From: Pseudovirgaria hyperparasitica
Taxonomy: Eukaryota > Ascomycota > Dothideomycetes > Acrospermales > Acrospermaceae
Length of the DNA: 64,000 bases
Assembly (NCBI RefSeq): GCF_010093815.1
Contig: NW_022985557.1
Coordinates: forward strand, 1,287,030-1,351,029
Reading direction: 5' to 3'
The notes below the pieces were generated by a model, which made no database searches, had not been told where the DNA came from, and saw only the letters and a program-made list of their open reading frames with translations. This document shows positions 1 to 11,089 of the stretch, one piece after another. Position numbers and translations under genes: made by a program. How positions within the stretch are numbered: the first letter of the stretch is position 1; each line of letters starts with the position of its first letter.

Positions 1-841
1 AGCAGGTACTGGACTGCGACCAAAAACCTCTAGGTGATATGTGTGACGCAAGATGTTTATGCGAGAAACGAAGTTCGGAGTACCGGGCGGTTCGATATGA
101 AATGATCGGATTTGTATATAGAAGTAGTACCAGATAGTTTGATTGTATATAAGACGCTTCTGGCTCAATCGCTGGTCGCCTATATTTTCCTCGTGGTGCT
201 TGAGCAGCGCATTTCCTTGAACTCGTGCGTACACGTAAGTATTGACTTGCGCCTGTGCTTTGGTAGATTGCCTGCAACTTTGTGACCTAGGCATGGAACA
301 AGTCTGTCTCTTTCTCGGCGTCAGATACGTATATCGATGGCCAAGAGCCGTTAGATTGGGAGTTGCCCGTTATCAGTCATCTCGCCAGTCCACTGCAATC
401 CCTCCCTTATCTAAAGGTATTGATATCGAACGGACTAGGTTCACCAATATATCCTGTATGCGATGCGTGCTGCCTCTAAAGATTAGTCGTGGACTTATTC
501 TTTTTAATCTCCCTATTGATCCAAGTTTCCTATGACGGGCCTAGCTAGGACATCCTGCATAGGGTCCAGCGTTTTGAGATGATGGTTTGATTCTGTGAGT
601 GCGGTAGTGGCGGTGATCAGAGACTGCTGTTGTGGAGGAAGACGGATAGATCTCCCTCGCACCTTAGCTTAAGCGTGCCGACCTGATCTAGAGGACAGGA
701 ATAAGCAGCCCAAAAAGGCTGGCCTCCCTGGCATTCTTGTGATATCAGTCTCACCCTTAGACACGGACTTATTGTCTTGTTGAGATTCCTTTTCATATCT
801 AGGCTGAGGTCGAGATGATATGTTCGACGAGCACATCTTAC
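1..841. other. Stretch without a supported gene
   Basis: Open frames here are short, lack recognisable domains and show no convincing splice structure. The base composition is that of normal genic DNA, not of the RIP-degraded block further right. It probably holds the 3' flank of the bZIP gene on the minus strand plus a regulatory region. Nothing further is visible. Confidence 0.5.
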
Positions 842-2458
842 TCAAACGTACTCGCGCAGACTCCTTTCCAGATTCACAATGTCGTTGAGGGTCATTGATC
901 CATCCCCATAGCGAGTCTGTCTGATATTCGCATGCCTGGTATCGTGCACGGCATGATTGTGCGACCATTTCTGTTGGTTCGAGACCGCATTCTCATCACT
1001 AGACTCTCCGTCCTCACCAGCAACGCTCTCGTCATTCCAAGCGGTACCGACTTCCGTCACTCTTCCATCGCCATCAGCTTCCACTTGTTTTGGGATGCTA
1101 TTCCACTGTGGTATATCGCTTCGCAGCTCTGGAAATCGTTCAAAGAAGTCGGACCCCATAGCCCAGACATTGATGTCTTCAAGTCGTCGACGAAAGTCAA
1201 GACTGAATTGCAGCTCGCCGGTCTGGACGTTCTTGGTATAGCAGTCACGGAACTCGTATGGCCAAAGGATGCGTAGGTTCTTGTTGAAAAGCTGCCAGAA
1301 TATGTTTCCGCAGTAGTTGTGCTCGGAGAAGACGAATCGCTCGCGGACGCCTGGCCAGGCGAAGTAGTCGGTGGCGTAGGAGTGAACGAGAGTCTGAGAT
1401 GGGCTACGGGATATCAGCACTGATAATCAGAGTAACATTCAAGAGGTTCGCCAATCGCCGACGTGATGATAATGTCAAACTCACCGTAGAAAGTACCATG
1501 TAGGTAGCCTGGCTACCCTTTCCCAACTCGGATCGATGTGATACATCATCAGCGTGTGTATTGCCCTTAATGTTGCCACTCTCTCTATGGCACCCAGTTG
1601 ACCCTCAAAGATTACCTTGTCCACGCTACTAATTAGCCTCCAGGCAGGAGTCAATTTACCCAAGCGCTCTACTTCGTGCCAGCCATGCATTACCGCTAGG
1701 AGTGGCGTCTCTTCGTGTTGCCTGTCTTCAGAGGCAACTGTCTGTGGATCTTCCTTTGGACGAGCAAGAAGAATCTCGTTGGTGTATCGCCAAATGTTGG
1801 TACGTTCCGCACAGGCCGAACAAGCAGCATTTTTCTCGACGTTATATACTGGTTTGAGGACACGGAGCATCGTCTGTCCGGTCAAAGGCGAGATATCTTC
1901 CTCTGGTGTACTCACAGCTCCATACGCATTCGGAAAATTGAGAATTGGTAAGGATACATCTGATCTTGGGGATTGCTTCATGACGAAGTCTGGGGTCGCG
2001 ATCGAAAGTCTTCGATTGGTCCTACTGGTCCGCTCAGTCGATATTGAGTCTCGTCGGCTGAGATCAATATGTGTGTTCACGTGCTCTGGAAAGACTGGCG
2101 GGTAGGTTTGTCCGTTCATGTTCACAACGACTGTGTTCTCATTGTGGTTAAGGACTGCATTTGGCGATTGTGGTGCATCCTGGTCCTCATCTTCAATGTT
2201 GAAATCTAAAGCAGACTGAACAGAACGTAGTGTCTTCACCAGCCTCTCTTTATCGGTCGTTAGATCTGAAATCTGCTTCATTAAACTGGCCACCCGTCCA
2301 CTTTCATCGTTCTTCTGAAAGTCTTCGACCAGAGCCTCGAGGGTAGCTAAGCGTGACTTGGTCCGCTGGCGCGCAAGACGTTGGCATCTTCGGTCCACCT
2401 CCCGCTTCTTGATCCTTTGCGCCGATGGTCCGTTGGGATCCTTTGGTGATTCAGGCAT
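842..2458 (-). CDS. bZIP-type transcription factor with DUF3425 C-terminal domain
   Basis: Two exons on the minus strand: 2458-1485 and 1403-842, intron 1484-1404 (GTGAGT donor, TAG acceptor), giving 511 residues. Splicing joins ...LPTWYFL to RPSQTLVHSYA, the junction expected in DUF3425 proteins, followed by the family hallmark WPGVRERFV and FW...LWPYEFRDCY. An earlier CAG at the 3' end of the intron would run straight into a stop, so the later TAG acceptor is preferred. The N-terminus (about residues 15-60) is a basic region plus short leucine-zipper-like helix (KKREVDRRCQRLARQRTKSR). Such proteins are nuclear DNA-binding regulators found widely in filamentous ascomycetes; the targets are unknown here. 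The start at 2458 is the only ATG before the basic region. The family call is firm; the biological role is not known. Confidence 0.85.
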
Positions 2459-2983
2459 GCTTTTTCATACTAGAAAGTAGGTTGGACTTATTGTCGAATA
2501 CTAAGAGCGAAATACCTTGTAAGGTGCAGTATGATGCAAGAGATTGCTGCACGATGTCTGGCAAGCCGGAAATAAGTCGATGTATGCTGAGAACATGGCG
2601 ATCTTTAGGCCCGTGATACGATATTTTGCGGGGTAATTAGTCTGGGTTCATCAAATGATTAGAGTGTAAACTTGAAAATGCCTTGCCGCATCTGGGATAA
2701 AGTGATTAGCGTTACCGTCGATGTCTGATTTGGTGGCGGCGACGGCGGCAGCGGATGTCTTCCACTAATCATTGGGTACCTATAACTCATCACTTGCTGC
2801 TCAACTCGTTGCGGGGACACGCGACACGCGATGAGAATGATATTCGAGGAAGAAGCATTTAATTGGTATGAGTTACGAAATCCTTTGTGCTCCACGGCAC
2901 TGTGAGGAATTGTATATGCGCCCAGAAGTGAGAATGCTGGAGGGTGGAAACACAGTTCTGTTCGCTGAGACCGGGACCTGCGC
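2459..2983. other. Intergenic region between bZIP and dehydrogenase genes
   Basis: About 525 bases between two minus-strand genes: promoter of the bZIP gene on the right of its ATG and the 3' flank of the dehydrogenase. No additional frame with recognisable content is seen. Confidence 0.5.
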
Positions 2984-3988
2984 CTAGTTTCTTCCTATGA
3001 TATTATTTCGACCGATGCGGCCATGCCGATAGTCCTCGAGGTTAGTGAAGGTGACTTCCGCGATCTCGGCCAAGGCCTCTTCTGTAAAGAAGCCCTGGTG
3101 ACCGCATACGATGACATTTGGAAAAGTCATTAGTCGCTGAAAGACATCGTCCTGGATGATGTCGGATGAGTGGTCGCTGTAAAACAACGCTGCCTCTGCC
3201 TCATAAACATCCAACGCCAGACCCCTCAGCCGCTTGCTTTTGAGCGCCTGGATGACAGCTGTTGTATCGATTAGGCCGCCCCTAGACGTGTTGACCAGCA
3301 ACGCTCCAGGCTTCATCTGCGCGAGCGCCCTGCTGTTGATCAAGTGTCGAGTGCTGTCTATGAGCGGGCAATGTAGACTCACGATGTCGCTCAAAGGTAG
3401 AACCTCCTCTAAGGTCTTGTATTGGCCTAGAGAGTCGAAGTCTGGGTTCCTGTAGACGTCGTATGCTACAATGCGACAGCCATAGCCCTTCATGATCCGA
3501 GCGAAAGCAATGCCAATCTTTCCGGTGCCAATGACACCTACAGTCTTCCCATGGAGCGTCCTACCAAGAAGACCATCAAGAGCGAAATTGCCTTCCCTCA
3601 CGCGATTGTAGGCGCGGTGAGTATTTCTATTGATTGTCTGGACCAAAGTCACAGCAAATTCGGCTACAGCTTCGGGAGAATATGACGGCACATTAGCAAC
3701 GAAGAAGCCAAGTCGCTCGGCGGCTTTGAGGTCGACGTTGTTGAAGCCAGCACAGCGGAGAAGAATAGCGCGCACTCCCAGCATCTTCAATTTCTCTAGG
3801 ACTGGCTCGGTCAGATTGTCATTGACAAAGACACAAATGGATTCGCAGCCACTAGCGAGAGCCACTGTCTCGGCTGACAGTGGGAAGCTGTGGTAGGCTA
3901 TTTCAAGGGTCTGGGGGGCTTTCGCGGCACGACATTGCTCGAAGAATTGCTGGTCGTAGGGCTGGGTACTGAAGACTGCGAGTTTCAT
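2984..3988 (-). CDS. D-2-hydroxyacid dehydrogenase (D-lactate dehydrogenase-like, LdhA type)
   Basis: Uninterrupted 334-residue frame. It has the full layout of the NAD-dependent D-isomer 2-hydroxyacid dehydrogenase family: a split catalytic domain (about 1-100 and 300-334) around a Rossmann domain with the NAD-binding glycine motif GVIGTGKIG at 151-159. The catalytic set is visible: Arg236 in NTSRGG, the acidic residues in DVYEAE (263-265) and His297 in GHQGF. The form GHQGFFTEEAL and the length are closest to bacterial-type D-lactate dehydrogenase (LdhA), which interconverts pyruvate and D-lactate in the cytosol; other 2-keto acids remain possible. A single-exon structure and bacterial-like motifs are common for this family in fungi and do not by themselves prove transfer. 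The ATG at 3988 begins directly with the first beta strand (MKLAVFSTQPYD), which supports the start. Confidence 0.93.
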   Translation of the reverse strand: MKLAVFSTQPYDQQFFEQCRAAKAPQTLEIAYHSFPLSAETVALASGCESICVFVNDNLTEPVLEKLKMLGVRAILLRCAGFNNVDLKAAERLGFFVANVPSYSPEAVAEFAVTLVQTINRNTHRAYNRVREGNFALDGLLGRTLHGKTVGVIGTGKIGIAFARIMKGYGCRIVAYDVYRNPDFDSLGQYKTLEEVLPLSDIVSLHCPLIDSTRHLINSRALAQMKPGALLVNTSRGGLIDTTAVIQALKSKRLRGLALDVYEAEAALFYSDHSSDIIQDDVFQRLMTFPNVIVCGHQGFFTEEALAEIAEVTFTNLEDYRHGRIGRNNIIGRN

Positions 3989-4110
3989 GTTGAATAACGT
4001 CTAATGGGACTGAACCGACTGATTTAAGAAGATAATCATAAGTTGCTGGGTGGGTTGCAACGGGAACGAGAACGACGGCAGGCGACAACGCGTTCGCCTG
4101 CCCAGGTAGC

Positions 4111-4119
4111 TATATAAAA
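4111..4119. promoter_or_regulatory. TATA-like element upstream of the dehydrogenase
   Basis: TATATAAAA reads as a strong TATA box on the plus strand and as a TATATAG-containing element on the minus strand. It lies about 125 bases before the dehydrogenase ATG (minus strand), a plausible distance for that promoter. On the plus strand it would point into the 3' end of the DUF7704 gene. Function is inferred from position only. Confidence 0.4.
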
Positions 4120-4254
4120 GTGGGACTATTGATACATATTCCCAAAGCACTCGCACTTTTCTACAATGGTAGCCATCCCATCTCTAAATCTTCATTCCCG
4201 TTTCAACCATTTGAGATCCTTGAGAACAACAAGAAGATATATGCAACGCGCAGT

Positions 4255-4728
4255 TCACTCTCTCTTTGCCTTCTTCAATCCGATCCCAAGCGCAATGCAG
4301 ACCCTAGAGAGAACAAATGGCAGAGTCATGAGTGTTACAGTCCAATCGTCCACCGTCCAATTCTGGACCTTGACAAACTCTCCCCAGCCTCCAACTGCCT
4401 GTGCCACGGAGTGGCAGTATGCGACATCAGACAACAACATCCCATAGATAATCCACTGCCAGACGTTCAAGTCGTCAATGGCCCGCAAGACCACGGCCTC
4501 GGTGAAGGCGAAGAACATCCATCCTCCAACCAATTGAGTTCCGATAAAGTTCGCATTTGGAGCAAGTGTAACGGCTCCACGCGTCATGCTGTGGAGGTAG
4601 AAATTGAGCTGTGTGAGACCCACGTAGGACCCCCCGATGGTGAATATTGGCTCAATGGTCTGGATCAGAAGGCGGTAGAGGAATGGGATTGTCTGCACAG
4701 CAGATGCGGATGGCTTTAATGACGGCAT
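4255..4728 (-). CDS. DUF7704-type integral membrane protein
   Basis: 157 residues, no intron needed. Four hydrophobic segments are visible at roughly residues 20-45, 60-85, 90-115 and 130-152 (for example GGWMFFAFTEAVVL and WIIYGMLLSDVAYCHS). The opening PFLYRLL..IEPIF and the pattern of an Asp-containing third helix match fungal DUF7704 proteins, a family of small four-helix membrane proteins of unknown function. The frame is open four codons upstream without an ATG, so the ATG at 4728 (MPSLKPSASA) is taken as the start. The C-terminus is basic (GLKKAKRE), consistent with a cytosolic tail. No catalytic motif is seen, so function is unknown. Confidence 0.75.
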   Translation of the reverse strand: MPSLKPSASAVQTIPFLYRLLIQTIEPIFTIGGSYVGLTQLNFYLHSMTRGAVTLAPNANFIGTQLVGGWMFFAFTEAVVLRAIDDLNVWQWIIYGMLLSDVAYCHSVAQAVGGWGEFVKVQNWTVDDWTVTLMTLPFVLSRVCIALGIGLKKAKRE

Positions 4729-5894
4729 GGCTCTAATCAATGAGAGTCTCGCTGAAAGGTATGCCCTGAAGATAGGTAGGGGGTTGATGGTGTCAACTGT
4801 AATGTACCTCCATCAGGAGATCATAAAGAGTAGACGAGTGCGCTATACCGAATCTGACTTCAGACCCCCACCTAGCAAACTATCTGACTAAATCCAGAAC
4901 AATAAATAGCCCTGGAGCTCTACGGGCGATTAAAAATCATAAATTCTATGAAAAATTATATCACGAGACGCTGCCGGTGTGCTTTCTCGACCTAGCAAGC
5001 TTCTGTCATCTTTCTTTGAGCAACCCTTACAAACTCACTGTAGAGGTGTGCTGCCTTCAATAGTGGATGGCGGGAGTGGGTGGGCGGAAGTGGGAGGTAT
5101 GTGATCATCATTGAAGGGGACGAGAAGATTTGATGAAACGTAAGGTGTGCGAGCGTACTACTCGCACACGCTACTGTTCAGTTGTAGTATTGTTTATTAG
5201 GTTCACCTAGAGGCGTATCGCGGTACAATCCAAATGCGACTACATCTGCCGCCTCTTCTATCCAAACTAGTCAAGATGGCGCTAGTCTTACAGCCAATAC
5301 ATGTACTCTTTATGGGAGTATATAGCGTAATGTAGATCAAACATAAAGGACTTGTGGAAAGGTCCAAAAGTGGCTGATGGCCCGCATGCTCTGTGCGTTG
5401 TTGTGCACCCCCAAAACGCCCCGCCGTGTCGTACTTCATTACGTCGTAAACAAAGTTGGGTATCGTAGAATCGGTGAAAAATCAAGGCAGAGTAAAGTTG
5501 GATAACGGAATTTTTTAGGTCGAGGAATATGAGTATCGTCATTATCTTGGGGTCATAATGAATGAAGGACAGGAGGTATGATGGGCAGTGAGTGAGGTCG
5601 AGAAGTCGAAGAGCCATTGAGAGGCACGATGTTGCACTGAGCCGAATGGAGTAGCCCTCAAGGTAGTGTGATGTTCGAGATCGACCAGGTCTATTCAGTG
5701 AGAATATGACACGTCATTATCGTGACGAAGGGTCGTCGCGGGCCGCTGATCGTTTTGTACGATTTGCGACAAGCCGACAGGACGTTGGGGCCCGGCTAAC
5801 GCACGCAACCGTGAGGCTGACCGTGATAGTTGGTTTGATGCGAGTTGGGACCTTTGGTCACCTCTCACAGATGCTTCCCTTCTTTCAGTAGCCC
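4729..5894. other. Intergenic region, 1.2 kb
   Basis: Lies between the DUF7704 start and the stop of the rhodopsin-domain gene, both on the minus strand. The short open frames lack domains. Apart from one perfect short inverted repeat (listed separately) nothing stands out. Confidence 0.5.
5145..5169. repeat. Perfect 9-bp inverted repeat with 7-nt spacer
   Basis: GTGTGCGAG, spacer CGTACTA, then CTCGCACAC. It lies about 420 bases upstream of the DUF7704 start codon. It could be a dimeric regulator site or a chance hairpin; no function is shown. Confidence 0.5.
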
Positions 5895-7680
5895 TCAACC
5901 ATCTCTTGAAAATGGGGCGCTCCCATTATCCGGGCCATTCTTTAGTTGAAATTGCGCCGATGCGGGAACTGACAGGTGGGTGTCTGAAGTCGGCGAGCGA
6001 GGGTTGACTGCTGTGATGGAGGAGACACTAGTCACGGGATGGCTGTGCTGAGCAATCTTCGTTTCCGCCTCCAAGAGGCCTCCAACATCACGCAGGGTAG
6101 GTGTGCTGTCTAAGGGCTCAGGACCTGGACTAGTTCCTGTAAATGGTAATGTGCCAGTTTCGTTTATAGCGTCTGGGATTCGAAAGCCTAGTTCGTAAGT
6201 CTGGCTATCGCTTGGATGGCTTCGAGGATTTTGTCGAGGGGTACCATGACCGTTGCCATTCTGATGCGCTATGAGTCCTCCAAGATCGTGTAGAAGAACT
6301 CTTGAGCCTCTACGTGGCATTGTTGCCCAATCCTGAGCGCTAGTCGTGCTAGTCGGAGAAGGAACTACAGTGCTCGAGGGGAGAGAAGAGTCCTCCAATA
6401 GCCCTCCAACATCGAAAAATGACATACTGCGCTTCTTGGCACGTCTTATATCTGTTGGGCTCGGATTTGGGTCCGCAGTCATAATTCGCAGATCTGATTC
6501 TTCGCTATCGCGAATGCCATCATGGTGACGGAACGTCCAAGCATCTTTGATGAATCCAACTTCGCCTTCGGGTACAGCTGGCATGCCCATCGGTGCAGGT
6601 CTAGGACCATTGCTGCGATTCGCATGAAGCGATGGATCTAGCCTAATACCCATACCCCGTATCAAGTCTTCGTCGCTGCCCCAGTGATGCGCAGTTAGTG
6701 CAGGCCGTACAATCGATGCGGTCCGTTCCATACTGTCCGTCACAGAGCCGAACTTGTATTTCTTGATCTTTTTCACTCCACGATCTCTGAGAAATGATCC
6801 AATGATGACGGCATTTGAAACAGCAGTTGCTGCTAAGATTTCTCCTGAGGCAAAGACGGTGCGATATTGCTGCCTTCCAAGATGATCGATGACCATGGGT
6901 ATTCTGGCCGCAGTTATGCCAATAAGAATGACTGACATGCTGAAAAGCATAACAAGGTCAAATTTGCGTTTTGGCGCCATTGCCGATCTGATAATGATGG
7001 GAATTGGAAAGACTATGATGAGGATATCGGTCATCATATCAGTGACACCCATAACAATAAGGTGGGCATAGCCTTGGCGACATCTTGGGCCTGGATCCGG
7101 AACGATTTGCCAATAGTGATCGAAAGGATGGCATTCGGCAAAGGTAGCTATGACAACACAAATGAAGGTAACTCCTAGAAAGGCTCTGATACAGCGCAAT
7201 ACGACGTCATAGTTCTTCTTCCAGAATCGTTCTGTAAGTCGTTTAAGGAACTCCGAAACAGTGAACTTTGCGGTCCAGACACTGCTGGATGTCAGTGCAA
7301 GCTCCCCAGATGAATGTTAGTTTGACGTACAACATGGCGTAGAATATCCTGGCAACCAGTACCAACTTCGAGCCCAGCATCCTGCTATCAATCTCGTGAT
7401 CGGTAACGGTCCTGCCGGCCGTGTTGACGTTGTTGGTCCCACTGATCAAGACCACATGTATACACGCCATCCGGATCAAAAGAGGTATTATACTCAATGC
7501 CATGACCTTGTCCTCTCGGAACAGACGTTCAATGCGCACATAACGACCACCGAGACGCAGTAAAATGATGACGAGAGAAAAGCAGGTGCACCACCAGCTG
7601 AACAGGAGTGTCGGATTATTGGTGAGTCGCGAGCGTGGCTCGGGAGGAGCGCCATTGGATATACTTTTCGGGATGAACAT
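5895..7680 (-). CDS. Fungal rhodopsin-domain (Pth11/SC11-like) seven-helix membrane protein with long cytosolic tail
   Basis: Exon 1 is 7680-7331. The intron starts at 7330 (GTACGT donor, CTAAC branch site at 7320-7316) and exon 2 runs to 5895, about 579 residues. The join restores the family signature YAMF(S)VWTAKFTVSEF-LKRL, followed by ECHPFDHYWQ, PDPGPRCRQGYAHL and FPIPIII, which identify the fungal rhodopsin-fold domain seen in Pth11-like and satratoxin SC11-like proteins. Hydrophobic helices cover about residues 1-310. The remaining 270 or so residues are low-complexity and presumably cytosolic, with three D(V/L)GGL(L/I) motifs. Proteins of this class are putative surface sensors at the plasma membrane; the ligand is unknown. 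The 3' splice site is CAGCAG, so two in-frame acceptors (exon 2 from 7284 or 7281) are possible and differ by one codon. The ATG at 7680 is used because the frame upstream of it has no earlier ATG. Confidence 0.85.
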
Positions 7681-10600
7681 GGTCACGGAGGCACAAGACT
7701 GCTCACCACCTCCTCCGGAGAGGGGTGAGCTGGTGAAGGGAGTATTCTATGAGAAACGAACGATGAAGACGATTCGCAAGCAGCAGGAGGTATTAATTGT
7801 CGGGTATATAACGGTGAAGTGGCGCGGTTAGCTGCAAGCGCAGCTTGGACCATGTCCCGCGTCGAGTTGGGGAACGTGCTCCTGGGGATGCAAGTCGAGC
7901 AGGCGGAACGGCGCGATAGCGTGCAGAGCAGAAGTTTATCGGACAACAACGTGGTGAAGCAGACGAGATGAAAGGAAGAGATGTAAAGAGGATTCGGACG
8001 ATGGATGACGAGAGAAAGAGGAGACTGACAGACGACGGGCACGAGACGGCCAAGTGTCGTTGGTGGAGGAAGTGGGATCTCTCTCCTTGGAGGGCGTGGC
8101 CAGTAGGGATTTGGCAACAGAGATACGAACAAAATGCTGTACTGTGTGTGTACGCTGCAACGGACGGCAGTTATCGGGTGGGCGCCTCGTACACTGGAGA
8201 CGCCGACGGTGCAGGTGTAGGTGTTTAGGGCCTCTCTCGGGGGCCGTGTGGTGGCGCAACAGGCGGTGCGAATAAAGACTACGGTAAACGGCTTCGGTGG
8301 TGATGTGTCTGTTGTCTCTGACGATCTGACGGTCTGACGGTCTGACAGCCCCGCACAGTGACGGACGGACGGTAAATGTATAACGGAGTGAAGTGATGCA
8401 GGACGATACTCGTTTGGTGGAGCAACAGTCCCGATTGTCGTCTTGGTGGCAGCAGGCGGAGGAGTAATAGTAGTAGTATAATCAATAGTATGGTACCAGC
8501 AGTACTGTTCTCTTGATACGGTTGCTCGTGTCCAAATCAGTCCCGGAACCCAGTCGAGCATTCAGTTATTCAGTAATTAGTATCAAAGTAGCAACACGGC
8601 AGCAGTCCTCGGCCGTGGTCCTGTCAGCGCCATCAACACATGCGAGACTACGAGGCGAAGCGAAGTCAAGCGACGGGCATCCATATCTTATATCTTAGTT
8701 ACCGTAATCACTGTTATCCGATCTAGATGGCGATTGAGTCCTCACTCTCTTTCTCTATCCCTCTCTTGACTCTCATGACTCCGCTGTGGGATCCCTCTTC
8801 CTTTCGCACATCCTTTGTATCCTGTCCCTCCTGGCAGCCTACAACGAACCCAGCGTGTCGGCAAGAAATGCATGCAGCAAGATAACAAGCGTGTGGTTGG
8901 TCCTTTGAAGGCTTTTCGTGGCTTACAGGAGGGAGGGGGCCATCCTACGCAACCTTGAGCCTGGGCGGTGGACCTAGACTCAACAACAACAACTGGGCTG
9001 GCGGCGGCGGCTGCATGGACGCACACCAAGTCCAGCGTCCCACAGGGCACCGCCGAAGACGGCACGCAAGACACACAAGATACACACGCGACACGAACTG
9101 GAAATGCGAACAGAGCTTCATTTGATATCGTGAGTCCTGGATGATGGCTATGATCCACCGTGGCAAGCAAGGCTATCCGTGCGTACCACTTGTTTCCTGC
9201 CGTCCTTCCACTATTTACGTGTAGTGCCGTAAACTGATATTAGGTACAACAGCATGGTAGACATCATCCGCAAGGGCTATCGTGTTGTTGTTGTATTATG
9301 GCTGTGTCAAGCGGTCTGATCCTCATGACCTGCCTGTCACCCTACCATACTGTCAACCTGTCTCGGCTCATCAACGTTCGGACCCTTTCGCAACCACCAA
9401 GCGATCAAGCAAGTCTCCTGCATGGACGAGACTATGCCTAGCAGCGCATCATCTCCATCCCCTTGGCCAGCCTCACGGCTTGTCCTAGACTATCCAATCC
9501 GTGGAAACCTGATATATTGACCCGCTCCGCCTTATCTCGCCAATGCTTCTGACAACGCTCCCCACGCCTCCCACGGCGACCTCAAGGCTCAAGCATGCCT
9601 GCCCAGTGCTAAATGGTAAGTGGCGCTGACTCGCTTCATAATCTGCACGGCTATGGTCTTTCACCAAGCTCATTCCAGTAATTCCTCCTTTTCTCCTTTT
9701 GCACGTTCGTGATCGAAATCCATACAAAACACGCTCTGTTGCTTCCATGGGGCCCCCGAATACTCCATGGATAACGCCCAGGACTTGAACACCTCGGGCA
9801 TCTGACGGGAGTCTTGACCATGTGATGTGGCCATCTCAATTTTTTCCTGCATTCTCGATCCATGATATAAATGCACATGAAGGTTCAGAAGAGCCGCAAG
9901 TGAACTCTGTTGTCACTCTCGGATCTCTCACCGGAGACCGACCAGAGCGGAGATCACTCATACATGGTAATACTGCCTTGGCTGGTCATAGCATAGTCAC
10001 GTTGCACCGTGGCTCGTGTAAATGGCATCGACTTGAAGACACCAGTATTCCGTAGCCTGATGTAATTCTGAAAGCTCGATTACACACATCCTTTCGTATG
10101 TTAGATGTGGATCTCTCGTTGCCAGTCTGGATCCTTTCTTCTAGCTACGTCATCATGCCGTTCATTCGAGCGCCCGTGATCCATCCTTAGGTATGGCCCG
10201 AGCACGCCACTTATGAACGTGGTAATTTGAATCTCCTTCCTCCTTCGGCTAGACACCGTTTGCGTGATATCCGGGGCCACTAGCACTTTCATCTTAGTAT
10301 TACAGGTTATCGTGAGAACAAAATTATGCACTTACAAGCATTCTTCCACGCCTTCTCACTTCAGATCTCGAATCATGTTTTATTTATCTCGACGGTCACA
10401 TCAGACTCAGCTCGCATGTAGGGAATAGCTTCCAGCAATATGCCAATGCGTAGCCTTTCTTTTAAGCCAGCTTTCGTGATCAATGCACCGATGTAACAGC
10501 CTATCAGCATGTTTCATGTATCAAGGCCAACGTGCACTAGCCCATTTCCGGCTGAGGGTACTGTCATATGCCAGTGTGACTCGAAACGGGACGGTATCGA

Positions 10601-11089
10601 CAATTTGAAGGGAGCTACGTACAGGGAAGGTCCTGTTATGGTGTTACCAATCGACTTGAGTGTGTCGAAGAAACGCCCAACGCTGCTTGCTTGACACTTA
10701 CGGATGCGGATGCAAGATTCGGTCCTTCATGAGTCAATCTGCTCAATCTACCAGATACTCCTGACATTGATAGTCCCCATGTCTGGGTTAGATTACGGCT
10801 TTTCCTAAATTCCGGCTAAGAAAATGTCTTGTTCAAAACCACTTGAGACTTAGGCTTACGCAGCAAGCCATGCTGTATGTTGTTAGGCTCATGCAATCTA
10901 GTAATCGCAGCTACCAGGATATGGGAATATACAAACCCTGACGGTTCAAAACATTGCCGTCACCAGCGCAGTTGTCAGTCAGCGTTCGCCGAGATTAGTC
11001 CGCTACAAAGATTAGATTAGATCACTGGTTTGTCGAGGTCCAACATCAGTGGTGAACCACATAGCTCTGCTATAGCACGCCGACACATC
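7681..11089. other. 3.4-kb stretch without a supported gene
   Basis: Normal base composition, but the open frames are short, overlap in all directions and give low-complexity translations. It is the shared 5' side of the rhodopsin-domain gene (minus) and the coiled-coil gene (plus). Small simple repeats are visible, for example CTGACGGT-type repeats at 8,322-8,345, a GACG run at 8,361-8,372 and a pyrimidine-rich run at 8,742-8,775. A non-coding RNA or a gene with many small exons cannot be excluded from sequence alone. Confidence 0.4.

Noticed and set aside
2659-2895. 78-codon minus-strand frame between the bZIP and dehydrogenase genes
   Set aside because: No conserved content; lies in the expected promoter region.
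7683-8561. 292-codon open frame on the minus strand upstream of the rhodopsin-domain gene
   Set aside because: Translation is Pro/Thr/Ser low complexity with no domain and several overlapping frames are equally open; no splice logic or supported start.
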